The notes below the pieces were generated by a model. That model saw only the letters and a program-made list of their open reading frames with translations. It was not told where the DNA came from and did no database searches. Positions 5,878 to 14,405 of a stretch of DNA of 18,493 nucleotides are shown piece after piece; the first letter of the stretch is position 1, and each line of letters opens with the position of its first letter. The stretch comes from an uncultured Propionibacteriaceae bacterium (GTDB lineage Bacteria; Actinomycetota; Actinomycetes; Propionibacteriales; Propionibacteriaceae): assembly GCA_936941515.1 (NCBI GenBank), contig CAKZJI010000394.1:1-18493 (forward strand). Reading direction: 5' to 3'. The translations under genes and the position numbers were made by a program.

Positions 5878-7148
5878 TGGGTTACACGCGCAGGATCCTG
5901 GATACAGAGCTGGACGAACTGTTCGGAGCGCTTGCCGCGCTTGCCATCGACGGCGCCAAGGGAGTTGGGAAGACCACCACTGCAGAGCAGCGAGTGGCTG
6001 ATGTGGTCCGCCTGGATTCGAGGGCGAGCCGGGAGGCAATCGAGGCTGAACCCGAGCAGTTGCTGGCCCATCCTCGCCCGCTCCTGCTGGACGAATGGCA
6101 GAAGGTCCCTGCCGTGTGGGATGTCGTGCGGCGCTCTGTCGACAGGGACCGGTCCGGTGGGCAGTTCTTGCTGGCTGGGAGTGCGACCCCAGTGGCTGGG
6201 GCCACTGAGCACTCAGGGGCGGGTCGGATCGGGCGTCTGCGGATGAGACCGATGACGTTGTCTGAACGCGGCGTCGCCGAGCCCACGGTGAGTCTGCGGG
6301 AGCTGCTATCTGGAAGCCGGAGACCATTGGCAGGGTCGACTAGGTTGCGGCTGAGTGACTACGTGGAGGAGATCGTTGCCTCCGGCTTTCCGGGGATGCG
6401 TGACCTGCCCGCACGCGCTCTGCGATTCCAGCTTGACTCCTACTTGCATAACGCAGTGGACCGTGATGTTCCCGACCAAGGGCTAGCGGTACGCCGGCCC
6501 GAGGCGATGCTGGCGTGGCTGCGTGCCTATGCCGCTGCCTCTGCCACGACCGCGAGCTACTCACAGATCCTGGACGCCGCCACCCCAGGACAGAGCGATA
6601 AGCCCGCGCGTTCGACGTCCGTCGCCTACCGGGATGTGTTGGCCGACATCTGGCTTCTTGACCCAGTTCCCGCATGGGTGCCGGTTGGCAGTGGGCTCAC
6701 CCGCCTTGGTCAAACTCCGAAGCACCATCTGGCGGATCCGGCGCTCGCTGCGCGATTGCTGGATCTCGCCCCTGGCTCGCTCCTTGGCGGGGAGAATGAC
6801 TCTGGCGGGTCGCGGGCGGGTGGCATGCTCGGCCGACTGTTTGAGTCCTTGGTGACGCTTTGCGTCCGAGTCCCTGCCCAGGCTGCCGAGGCCTCTGTGA
6901 GTCACCTGCGGACCCGTAACGGAGACCACGAGATCGACCTTGTTCTCGCACGGGGAGACGGCCGGGCTCTGGCCATTGAGGTGAAGCTGGCAAACACGGT
7001 CACCGACCGTGACGTGAGACATCTTCAGTGGTTCACGCAGCGTATGGGAAACAGTCTGCTTGATGCGATCATCATCAACACTGGGCCCAATGCCTACCGG
7101 AGGCCGGACGGAGTCGGGGTTGTGCCGCTTGGTCTGCTGGCCCCCTGA
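5877..7148 (+). CDS. AAA+ ATPase with DUF4143 (COG1373 type) and C-terminal PD-(D/E)XK-like motif
   Basis: The 423-aa protein has Walker A GAKGVGKT (26-33), Walker B LLLDEW (D72, E73) and a sensor-like QFLLAGSATP (96-105), so it should hydrolyse ATP. The C-terminal half has the DUF4143 pattern: LDSYLHNAVDRDV, LADIWLLDPVPAW, KHHLADPALAARLL. It ends with E323 (LGRLFESLV), D354 (HEIDLVL) and E368-V-K370 (LAIEVK), matching a PD-(D/E)XK nuclease core. Cellular function of this family is not established. The GTG start at 5877 lies 6 nt after a -10 box; a TTG at 5862 would place part of the promoter inside the gene and is less likely. The gene is bracketed by direct repeats and is the only gene between them. 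Confidence 0.82.
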   Translation: MGYTRRILDTELDELFGALAALAIDGAKGVGKTTTAEQRVADVVRLDSRASREAIEAEPEQLLAHPRPLLLDEWQKVPAVWDVVRRSVDRDRSGGQFLLAGSATPVAGATEHSGAGRIGRLRMRPMTLSERGVAEPTVSLRELLSGSRRPLAGSTRLRLSDYVEEIVASGFPGMRDLPARALRFQLDSYLHNAVDRDVPDQGLAVRRPEAMLAWLRAYAAASATTASYSQILDAATPGQSDKPARSTSVAYRDVLADIWLLDPVPAWVPVGSGLTRLGQTPKHHLADPALAARLLDLAPGSLLGGENDSGGSRAGGMLGRLFESLVTLCVRVPAQAAEASVSHLRTRNGDHEIDLVLARGDGRALAIEVKLANTVTDRDVRHLQWFTQRMGNSLLDAIIINTGPNAYRRPDGVGVVPLGLLAP

Positions 7149-7160
7149 CCAGACCGTCTG

Positions 7161-7209
7161 CGAGTTTCTGCTAATTGACCGATTCAAATCCTGCTAATTG
7201 ACTGATTCA
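7161..7209 (+). repeat. Right 49-bp direct repeat of the ATPase cassette
   Basis: This copy holds two 23-bp units (starting at 7168 and 7191) and starts 13 bp after the ATPase stop. It lacks the third, promoter-bearing unit. On the minus strand it encodes the last four residues (ESVN) and the TAG stop of the phosphotransferase-like gene. Confidence 0.9.
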
Positions 7210-9635
7210 TTGTTCGGGACTGTCACTTGACCCTGGGTACCGTCGACGGTGACCGACTGGCCGTCGGCGAGGGTGCTGGTTGCTCCTGGGATGCCCAGCA
7301 CTGCGGGGATGCCGTACTCCCGGGCGACGATCGCGGCGTGTGAGAGCCGGCCTCCCGTCTCGGCGACCACCCCGGCGGCCAGCGCGAACAACGGCGTCCA
7401 GGCGGGATCGGTGGCCCGGCACACCAGGACGTCGCCTGCCTGCAGGCGCGGGAAGTCCGCGGGGCCGGTGATGATCCGCGCGGGGCCGGTGACTCGTCCT
7501 GGGCTCGCTGCCACTCCTGACGTCGTGTCCCCGTCCTCAGACTCCCGGCCCTCGTGCCAGGCGGCCTCCGCCAGGGGACGGGCCCGGCGGCGGCGCGCCA
7601 CGATCCCGGCGACGTCCACCGCCGACCCGCGCAGCCAGGCCAGCAGCTCCTCCTCAGTCAGGAACTTCACGTCACCGGGGGTCGGGATGAGGCCAGCCGC
7701 CGACATCCGCCGCCCCGCCTCCAGAGCCAGCGCCCGCAGCGCGGCGCAGAACTCCTCCGTGTCCACGACGGAGGCCTCACGCATCACATGCCCGGCGCGG
7801 TAGTCGTCGACGAGCTGCAGGAAGCGGCGGCGCAGAAAACGAGGCAGCCGCAGGAGCACCTCGGTGACGAGCTGCTCATGCGAGGAGCGGGTCGATGCCG
7901 GTTTGCCGGCAGCGCGGTCCATCATCGCGACGACCCGTAGGAAGCCCGGCAGGTCCTCCCGCCAGGCGGTGCTGGAGAAGGGCTGGTACATGCGGGTGGT
8001 GCGGGCGCCGTAGTCGGCGAGGAAGTCCTCGACGGCCCGCCACCATGCGGGATCCGCCTCGCGGACCGCTTCGGCGTTGATCTCCTGGGTGCAGAGCAGC
8101 TCCCTCACCCGCTCCGGCGCTGAATCGGCCAGGGCGTGGAGCCGGCGGTCGATGATCATCGTCGCGTAGTCCAGGTCACCGAGCAGGTCGAACTGGGTGG
8201 CCTTCACCCGGGCCAGCCGCAGCAGCGCGTAAAGCAACCCGCCACGCAGGCCGTAGGGGACCAGGTAGTCGATGAACCGGTTCCGCACCCTCGTCCCGGC
8301 CTCGCGCACGGCCTCTGCGAAGACGTCGGCCAGTGCCTCATCGGAGAGATTCTCTTTCGCCAGCGCGGCGAACCTGGCGGCGGCCTCCCGCACCCGGGTG
8401 CCCGGACCGTCGGCCCAGCGCCGCGGATCCGGTTTCCTGAGCCGGGCTACCCGGAATATCCCCAGCGGGACTCCCCAGAGGCAGACCCGCGGATAGGCGA
8501 TGCGCGCAATGCCGTCGTCGTCCATCGCAACCAGGTCATGGGGGCTGAGCCGGATGCCCGCGATCCCGGAAACCTCGCGGATGATGCCCACCAGCAGCCG
8601 CACCATGAGCAGGTCCAGGGGGTAGGGCGAGGGGAAGTGCTCGATGAAGTCGGTGCGGATGAACCGACTCAGTCTTCCTGGCCGCTTTCCTGACTGCCGC
8701 GTGCTCTGGGCGGTGGAACTCGGCGACGCATCCGGCCCGGTGACGGTGGTGATGGGCCGGGCCTGCAACAGCCAGAGCGTGCCGCCGGCGATCGCCCACT
8801 CGATGTCCATCGGGGTTGTGTAGTGGGCCTCGACGTCGCGGGCGAGCCGCACGATCCGGAGCACGTCGCGGTCCGTCAGGCAGAGACGGCGGCGCTCCCC
8901 GTCGGGGACTGCGGTGGTCGCGATACGACCGTCCGGTTCAAGGTCGATGCGGGTGGTCTTGTCGCCGGGGCTGCGCCGGGTGATCTGTCCCTCACGGACG
9001 GTGAACGAGTCCGGGGTGACTGACCCTGAGACGACGCTCTCGCCAAGTCCCCACGCAGCATCGATCACGACCTCGTCCCGCCGGCCGGTCACCGGGTCCG
9101 CGGTGAATGCGACCCCCGCGCTGTCGGCGGCCACCATCGACTGCACCACGACGGCCAGCCGCACCGTGTCATGGGCGAAGCCGCGCTCGGCGCGGTAGGC
9201 GATGGCCCGGTCAGTCCACAGCGACGCCCAGCAGCGCCGGACCGCCGACAATACGTCCGTATCCCCTGTTACGCCGAGGAAGGTCTCCTGCTGGCCTGCG
9301 AACGACGCCTCGGGCAGGTCCTCGGCGGTGGCGGAGGACCGCACCGCGACCGGTCCCTGCCCCAGGTCCTTCAGGGCGGTTAGCACCCCGGCCTCCAGGC
9401 CGTCCGGGAGTGGAGCGTCGGCGACCAGCGCCCGCACCGCCTCGTGGTCGCCGGCCTCCAGCAGCGCCGCCAGATCGCCTTGCAGTGGGGCGACGGCGCT
9501 CTGATAGGCCTCAGCTGTGACGCAGAAGCCGTCCGGGACGGGGAAGCCCGCGGTGATTAGCTCACCGAGGTTTGCCCCCTTGCCTCCTGCCAGCGGAACG
9601 TCGGCGGCGCGGATGCGGTTCAGCGGGATGATCAT
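7194..9635 (-). CDS. Rifampicin phosphotransferase-like enzyme (PEP-synthase family, C-terminal swivelling His domain)
   Basis: This 813-aa protein has an N-terminal ATP-grasp domain (about 1-295; GGKGANLGEL with K19, AVRSSATAEDLP with R99, MDIEWAI with E279, LLQARPIT with Q291 and R293). A long middle domain (about 320-730) follows, and a C-terminal swivelling domain contains TGGRLSHAAIVAREYGIPAV, with His766 as phospho-carrier. In PEP synthase a TIM barrel follows the His domain; here the His domain is last, the architecture of rifampicin phosphotransferase. That enzyme uses ATP to phosphorylate rifamycins, giving AMP and phosphate. The acceptor cannot be deduced, as the middle domain varies between relatives. 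The start overlaps the TetR stop (ATGA at 9632-9635), so the two form an operon. The last four residues and the stop come from the 49-bp repeat. Confidence 0.72.
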   Translation of the reverse strand: MIIPLNRIRAADVPLAGGKGANLGELITAGFPVPDGFCVTAEAYQSAVAPLQGDLAALLEAGDHEAVRALVADAPLPDGLEAGVLTALKDLGQGPVAVRSSATAEDLPEASFAGQQETFLGVTGDTDVLSAVRRCWASLWTDRAIAYRAERGFAHDTVRLAVVVQSMVAADSAGVAFTADPVTGRRDEVVIDAAWGLGESVVSGSVTPDSFTVREGQITRRSPGDKTTRIDLEPDGRIATTAVPDGERRRLCLTDRDVLRIVRLARDVEAHYTTPMDIEWAIAGGTLWLLQARPITTVTGPDASPSSTAQSTRQSGKRPGRLSRFIRTDFIEHFPSPYPLDLLMVRLLVGIIREVSGIAGIRLSPHDLVAMDDDGIARIAYPRVCLWGVPLGIFRVARLRKPDPRRWADGPGTRVREAAARFAALAKENLSDEALADVFAEAVREAGTRVRNRFIDYLVPYGLRGGLLYALLRLARVKATQFDLLGDLDYATMIIDRRLHALADSAPERVRELLCTQEINAEAVREADPAWWRAVEDFLADYGARTTRMYQPFSSTAWREDLPGFLRVVAMMDRAAGKPASTRSSHEQLVTEVLLRLPRFLRRRFLQLVDDYRAGHVMREASVVDTEEFCAALRALALEAGRRMSAAGLIPTPGDVKFLTEEELLAWLRGSAVDVAGIVARRRRARPLAEAAWHEGRESEDGDTTSGVAASPGRVTGPARIITGPADFPRLQAGDVLVCRATDPAWTPLFALAAGVVAETGGRLSHAAIVAREYGIPAVLGIPGATSTLADGQSVTVDGTQGQVTVPNNESVN

Positions 9636-10231
9636 GCCTGCTCCCCGTCAGGCTCCAGCCCCTGGAACACGATGTCGAGCATGGCGTCCAGGCGGTCACG
9701 CAATGGGCGGGCCTCGGGGTTCTGGACCCAGGCCGCGCAGCAGGTGTAGTAGGAGCCGAACACCAGGTTGACTGCGTCGTCGACCAGGAAGTCGCCGCGC
9801 AGCTCGCCGGCCTGCTGGGCGTCGGCCAGGATGTCCGCCAGCAGGTCGCGGAAGCGCTGCTGATTGGTGGAGCCGAGGTCCAGGGCCAGGTTGATGGAGC
9901 GCGCCTGGAACATCTGGCGGATCAGCTCTGGATGCGCCTCCAGCCAGGTGGCGGCGGCTCCGAGGAGGCGTTGCAGCCGTTCCCGGGCTGTGCCCGCCGG
10001 CTCCTCGGTGAGCGCGGAGGCCATGGCGTCGGCGACCTGCTCGCCGAGATAGCGGAAGACGTCCCGCTTGCTGGGGAAGTGGGTGAAGAAGGTGCCCTTG
10101 CCGATGTCGGCGGCCTCGGTGATGTCCGCGACCGTGACGTTGTCGAAGCCGCGCTCGATGAACAGCCGTATGGCCTCGGTGAAGATCCGCTCCCGGGTCT
10201 GCGCCCGCCGCCGCGCCACTCGCTCACTCAT
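9632..10231 (-). CDS. TetR family transcriptional regulator, first gene of the phosphotransferase operon
   Basis: The 199-aa protein has the TetR N-terminal DNA-binding domain: RRAQTRERIFTEAIRLFIERGFDNVTVADI, then the helix-turn-helix EAADIGKGTFFTHFPSKRDVFRYL (about 39-62). The C-terminal ligand and dimerisation domain includes HPELIRQMFQARSINL. It is the promoter-proximal gene and overlaps the enzyme gene by 4 bp, so it probably represses its own operon and responds to the enzyme's substrate or a related compound. The ATG at 10229-10231 is set 6 nt after a TACTCT -10 box, so no ribosome-binding site is needed. The ligand is unknown. Confidence 0.88.
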   Translation of the reverse strand: MSERVARRRAQTRERIFTEAIRLFIERGFDNVTVADITEAADIGKGTFFTHFPSKRDVFRYLGEQVADAMASALTEEPAGTARERLQRLLGAAATWLEAHPELIRQMFQARSINLALDLGSTNQQRFRDLLADILADAQQAGELRGDFLVDDAVNLVFGSYYTCCAAWVQNPEARPLRDRLDAMLDIVFQGLEPDGEQA

Positions 10232-10237
10232 GGTTTT

Positions 10238-10266
10238 AGAGTAGATCGAAATCTGACTGTGGTCAA
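10238..10266 (-). promoter_or_regulatory. Leaderless promoter of the TetR operon with operator-like palindrome in the spacer
   Basis: On the minus strand TTGACC (10261-10266) and TACTCT (10238-10243) are 17 bp apart, a good consensus match, and TACTCT lies 6 nt before the ATG. The inverted repeat AGAT-CGAA-ATCT, extended by AGT and ACT ends (10241-10259), fills the spacer. Its position between -35 and -10 is a typical TetR operator site. Confidence 0.65.
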
Positions 10267-10353
10267 TAAACGACTTGGGTCAGGTTTGGTTCTGAGGCTT
10301 CTGTGTGATAATGACGCGGACGGGGCAGACCGGGGCAAGCCGAAGCCGAAGCC

Positions 10354-10426
10354 AGCCCACCGAGAGACCTGGGTACGCAGAACGCCTGCCCGGGCTGGCG
10401 GCCACGAGCAGGCGTTCAGGTGGGCT
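10354..10426. terminator. Nested inverted repeats between the importer and TetR operons (possible terminator)
   Basis: Inner arms AACGCCTGC (10381-10389) and GCAGGCGTT (10408-10416) are perfect; outer arms AGCCCACC (10354-10361) and GGTGGGCT (10419-10426) also pair. It lies just past the stop of the minus-strand lipoprotein gene. No T-run follows, so termination is possible but not clear. Confidence 0.35.
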
Positions 10427-10430
10427 CAGA

Positions 10431-11518
10431 TCAGGGGAGCTTGTCCTTTCCGGCAAGGTCCGCGGGCATCTCAAGGTGCGTCTTGACCTCCGAGGTGGGG
10501 GCCAGGTTGTGCTTCTCGAAGGTCTTGCGCAGGTACTCGGCGGCGTCGATGTTCAGTGGGCTCTCCGTCCACATGGCGTAGGGCAGGTTGACGAACCGCT
10601 CCTCCTGGACGGCGGGAAGGTCCTTGGTGAGGGCGTTCTCCTTCAGAGCATTGACCTTCTCCTCGTAGGTCTGGGGCGGGTAGTCCACGAAGGCGATGAT
10701 GTCGGGGTTGGCGGTGGCGACCCGCTCCCAGCTGACCTTGGTCCAGGTGTCCTCGACGTCGGCGGTGGCGTTGGTGCCGCCGGCAGTCTCGATGATCGCG
10801 TTCGGTGCGCCGTAGGAGCCGCTGGTGAAGACCGTGTCACTGGCGGAGTCGAACAGGAACACCACCGGCTTCTTCTCGGGCTTCGGAGCCTCCTGCACTG
10901 CCTTCAGGCGGGTGTCCATGTCGTCGACGGCCTTCTTGGCGACGTCGCTGTGGCCGGTGAGCTCACCGAGGTTGTTGATGTCGGTGCGGACCGCCTCCCA
11001 GGGATCGACGATGCCGCGGTTGGTGGAGCCCTCCTGGCGGCAGGACTCGGTCAGCAGGTACGAGGGGATGCCCTTGTCCGAGAGGGCCTGTGGGGTCAGG
11101 TTCTTCTCCTCCGAGAAGCCGTATCCCCATCCCGCGACCACGAGGTCGGGGGTGTTGGCGAGGATCGACTCCAGGGTGGGGTAGTCCTTGCTGACCTGGT
11201 TCAGGCCGTTGACGGTGTCAGTCCCGTACTTGGCCTGCAGGATCGGCAGGTCGCGCTGCACGCTGCTGACCGCTGTGATCTCCTTCGACGCCCCGGCTGC
11301 CAGGGCGAGTGCGATGATGTTGCCGTCGTTGATGTAGAGCTTCTTTGCCTGGCTCTTCACGGTCAGTTCCTGGCCGCAGTTCTTGACGGTGATCGCCTGG
11401 GAGGCGGCGGAGTCGCTCGCCTCGGTGGAAGCGGAGGGTGAGGTGTTGGGGGAGGAGCAGGCGCTGAGCGCGACGAGCGGCAGGGCAAGCCATGCGACTG
11501 CCCGGGTGCGACGGTTGA

Positions 11519-11522
<4 letters not shown>
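10431..11522 (-). CDS. Substrate-binding lipoprotein of a FecB/BtuF-type ABC importer, probably corrinoid
   Basis: This 363-aa protein has a lipoprotein signal peptide (RRTRAVAWLALPLVALSAC, lipobox LSAC, Cys22 as the lipidated residue) and then a Ser/Thr-rich linker. The mature part shows the class III binding-protein pattern: ITVKNCGQELTVKSQAKKL, YPTLESILANTPDLVVAGWG, KKPVVFLFDSA and WERVATANPDIIAFVDY. Such proteins capture siderophores, haem, cobalamin or related cofactors outside the membrane and deliver them to the permease. It is the last gene of the operon, overlapping the ATPase gene by ATGA. The cobalamin riboswitch at the head of the operon favours corrinoids as substrate; iron chelates or another cofactor remain possible from protein sequence alone. 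Confidence 0.83.
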
Positions 11523-12318
<796 letters not shown>

Positions 12319-12322
<4 letters not shown>

Positions 12323-13377
12323 GAGGCGCCTCCGAATCCGTAGCTGCGGCGGCCCATCACCATGAAGAACACCGGTGCCCCGACCAGGCCCGTCACCACG
12401 CCGATCGGAACCTCGGCGGGGGCGACGATGACCCGGGAGGCCACATCCACCCAGAGCAGGAACAGCCCACCGATGGCGGCGGCCAGCGGCACCACGCGCC
12501 GATGCAGCGCCCCAACCATCATTCGGGCCAGGTGCGGGATCACCAGGCCGACGAAACCGATGCCGCCGGAGACCGCGACCAGAGTCCCAACCAGTACCGC
12601 CAGCAGTATGAACAGCCCCTGCCGCAGCACACCGACCGGAACGCCAAGCGACGCCGCGGCGTCGGGACCCTGCGCCATGGCGTCGAGCCAGCCGCTGCCC
12701 AGCAGGAACAGCAGCAGGCAGATCAGGACGACGACGGTGGGCAGCGGAAGCTTCTCCCAGCTGGCCCCTGCGACGCTGCCGAGCAGCCAGGACAGGACCG
12801 ACTGGGTTGCGCGCGGATCGCCCTTGTAGACGAGGAAGCTGGCGATGGCCGAGAAGGCGGCTGACAGCACCACCCCGGATAGCACGAGCCGGATCGGCGT
12901 GAGGCCACCCTGGGTCATCGTCACCAGATAGACGGTGAGCGCAGCCCCCAGCGATCCCAGCATCGCCCCCACGGAGATCGCCCAGAGCCCGAACCCGGAG
13001 AGGAAGCCCAGGGTGATCACGGCGGTGGCGCCGACGGAGGCGCCTGCGGACACGCCCAGCAGGTAGGGATCGGCCAGGGGGTTGCGCACCAGCGTCTGCA
13101 TCCCGCATCCCGCGATGCCGAGGCCCGCGCCGACTACCACCGCCAGCAGGGAGCGCGGCAGTCGCGCCTCCCAGACGATGACATCCACGTATGGGGTGCT
13201 GCTGACGACGCCCTGGAATCTGGCGACGATTGCCTCCCACACGGCGCTGCCGGGCAGGGGCTCGGAGCCGATGGTGACGGAGTAGACGATGCTCAGCGCG
13301 GTGAGCGCCAGCACCAGGAGACAGAGCGGCAGCGTGAGGTATCTGGTCACCCCACGTGCGGTTTGCAGGCGCGACAA
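12319..13377 (-). CDS. Permease of the FecCD/BtuC family
   Basis: This 352-aa protein has nine or ten hydrophobic helices and the family hallmarks RLPRSLLAVVVGAGLGIAGCGMQTLVRNPLADPYLLGVSAGASVGA and GGIGFVGLVIPHLARMMVG (written here as the regions around residues 72-117 and 278-300). FecCD permeases form the dimeric channel for siderophores, haem or cobalamin. The start is a TTG at 13375-13377 with GGAG seven nt upstream (13385-13388), the only well-placed ribosome-binding site. It is the first gene of a permease-ATPase-lipoprotein operon, preceded by a cobalamin riboswitch, so corrinoid import is likely. A weak TTG start is consistent with low, riboswitch-gated expression. Confidence 0.9.
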
Positions 13378-13419
13378 AGAATCTCTCCAGCATCCATGAG
13401 CCCATGCGCGAGGCTCTCA

Positions 13420-13582
13420 ACCAACACGGCGAAGCTGCGGTCTTCGGACTTCGGCTCCTCCTCGCCCACGGCCTTCCCGGGATACCCCAGTGGCTTGAGT
13501 CGCAGGTTCGTCACCGTCACCGCTGCGCGTCAGTCCCGGAATCGCACCGGGTTCCCATGCCCACCTCGGTGGGCCAGCTCCG
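13420..13582 (-). promoter_or_regulatory. Cobalamin riboswitch upstream of the importer operon
   Basis: Read on the minus strand, the leader has the conserved blocks in order: GGGAACCCGGTGCGATTCC with GGGACTG (13533-13556 region), CGCAGCGGTGA, then GCCACTGGG with GGGAAGGCC (13470-13494), then AAGTCCGAAGACCGC (13438-13454). These are the cobalamin aptamer core elements. A hairpin with arms GAGCC/GGCTC (13398-13416) lies between the aptamer and the ribosome-binding site and may be part of the expression platform. Binding of adenosyl- or another cobalamin should turn the importer off. Ends are approximate. A TAATGT -10 candidate (13588-13593) sits just upstream. Confidence 0.85.
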
Positions 13583-13627
13583 AGCGGACATTAGCAGCTT
13601 TTTGAAAAAAATACTTTCTCGGGCTGG

Positions 13628-14305
13628 TCAATGAGCATTCTGGCTTTTCCTGCGCGCGATCAGGCCGCAGATGTGGACTGTGATGATCTCGGCCAGGGCC
13701 TCGCTGAATGTGAGATGCGCCTCCGCGATCGCCGGGTCGGCGTCGTAGGCCGCCAGCAACGCCTCGGTCGGCTGGCTGAGAGGCCAGGCTGTGCCGACCG
13801 TCAGCAGCACCACCGTGACGAGCTGCTGGGCGTCGGACTCAGTCAGCTCTGGGATGATGTCCGCGACGATCCTCGCGAGCGCAGTTGCCGACTCGGTGGT
13901 GGCGTGCTTGTGGTGGAGCGCGGCCTTGGTCGAGATGTTCCGCTCCAGGACGCTGACTTGAGCGCTGATCAGGTCACACAACACCGGACGCTCGGCCAGG
14001 GTGGTCGCGATCAGCTCCGCCAGCTGATCCGCATTCTCTGCGTCGCCGCCTTCAAGGCGCTGAGTGCGCTGACGCAGCGTGGTGACCCATTCCCGGAGCT
14101 CGGTATCTAGAACCTCCAGCAGGATCGCCTCTCGGGATTCGAAATAGCGCAGTACATTCGACTTGGCCAGACCTACCCGGCGGCTGAGCTCGTTCAGGCT
14201 GATGGAGGCCACCGGCATCTCGGCAAGCATCGACGTGGCGGTTTCGAGAATCGCTCGCCGACGCTGATCGCGCTGCTCCTGGGTGCGTGCTCTGTGGAAG
14301 ATCAC
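13628..14305 (-). CDS. TetR family transcriptional regulator, divergent from a dehydrogenase
   Basis: The 225-aa protein has a TetR DNA-binding domain: TQEQRDQRRRAILETATSMLAE, then SISLNELSRRVGLAKSNVLRYFESREAILLEV with the recognition helix around GLAKSNVLRYF. The C-terminal part (ERPVLCDLISAQVSVLERNIS) belongs to the common TetR_C type seen in regulators of dehydrogenase and oxidoreductase genes. The reading frame extends to 14353, but the GTG at 14303-14305 is preferred because TACCAT lies exactly 6 nt upstream, suggesting a leaderless mRNA. It is divergent from the short-chain dehydrogenase and most likely controls that gene and itself. Its stop lies close to the promoter region of the importer operon. 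Confidence 0.85.
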   Translation of the reverse strand: MIFHRARTQEQRDQRRRAILETATSMLAEMPVASISLNELSRRVGLAKSNVLRYFESREAILLEVLDTELREWVTTLRQRTQRLEGGDAENADQLAELIATTLAERPVLCDLISAQVSVLERNISTKAALHHKHATTESATALARIVADIIPELTESDAQQLVTVVLLTVGTAWPLSQPTEALLAAYDADPAIAEAHLTFSEALAEIITVHICGLIARRKSQNAH

Positions 14306-14311
14306 GCCCTG

Positions 14312-14317
14312 ATGGTA
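14312..14317 (-). promoter_or_regulatory. -10 box for leaderless TetR mRNA
   Basis: TACCAT on the minus strand is followed by six bases and GTG 14305. The -35 element is weak. Confidence 0.4.
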
Positions 14318-14338
14318 CAGAACAGGACGGGCGACCCC

Positions 14339-14367
14339 TTGATAAGAGACCAATGGTTCGTTAATGT
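14339..14367 (+). promoter_or_regulatory. Promoter of the short-chain dehydrogenase gene
   Basis: TTGATA (14339-14344) and TAATGT (14362-14367) are 17 bp apart, a strong match to a housekeeping promoter. Imperfect arms (CCAA at 14351-14354 with TTGG at 14368-14371; TTCG with CGAA further in) overlap the -10 box and may be the binding site of the divergent TetR. Confidence 0.6.
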
Positions 14368-14405
14368 TGGCGAAACAACAGACCGGCAGTCTTTAAGGAG
14401 TGGGC

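Larger units (their letters stand above)
5802..7209 (+). mobile_element. Putative ATPase cassette bounded by 49-bp direct repeats
   Basis: One gene (the AAA+ ATPase with DUF4143) and its promoter are enclosed by near-identical 49-bp repeats. No transposase or integrase is present. Recombination between the repeats would remove one repeat plus the gene and leave one repeat without changing either flanking coding sequence. Mobility is inferred from structure only; no empty site is available for comparison. Confidence 0.45.

Noticed and set aside
7249..9520. Several plus-strand open frames inside the phosphotransferase-like gene
   Set aside because: All are antisense to a continuous 813-residue protein with clear motifs and have no recognisable domains.
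7194..9635. Calling the large enzyme PEP synthase (ppsA)
   Set aside because: The phospho-histidine domain is at the C-terminus and no PEP-binding barrel follows it, unlike PEP synthase.
10305..11441. Long plus-strand open frame (378 codons)
   Set aside because: It is antisense to the well-supported lipoprotein gene; its Gly/Val/Leu-rich translation is typical of high-GC shadow frames.
12323..13420. Upstream extension of the importer ATPase frame
   Set aside because: The Arg/Gly/Ala-rich translation lies over the permease gene in another frame; the ATPase domain begins at 12322.
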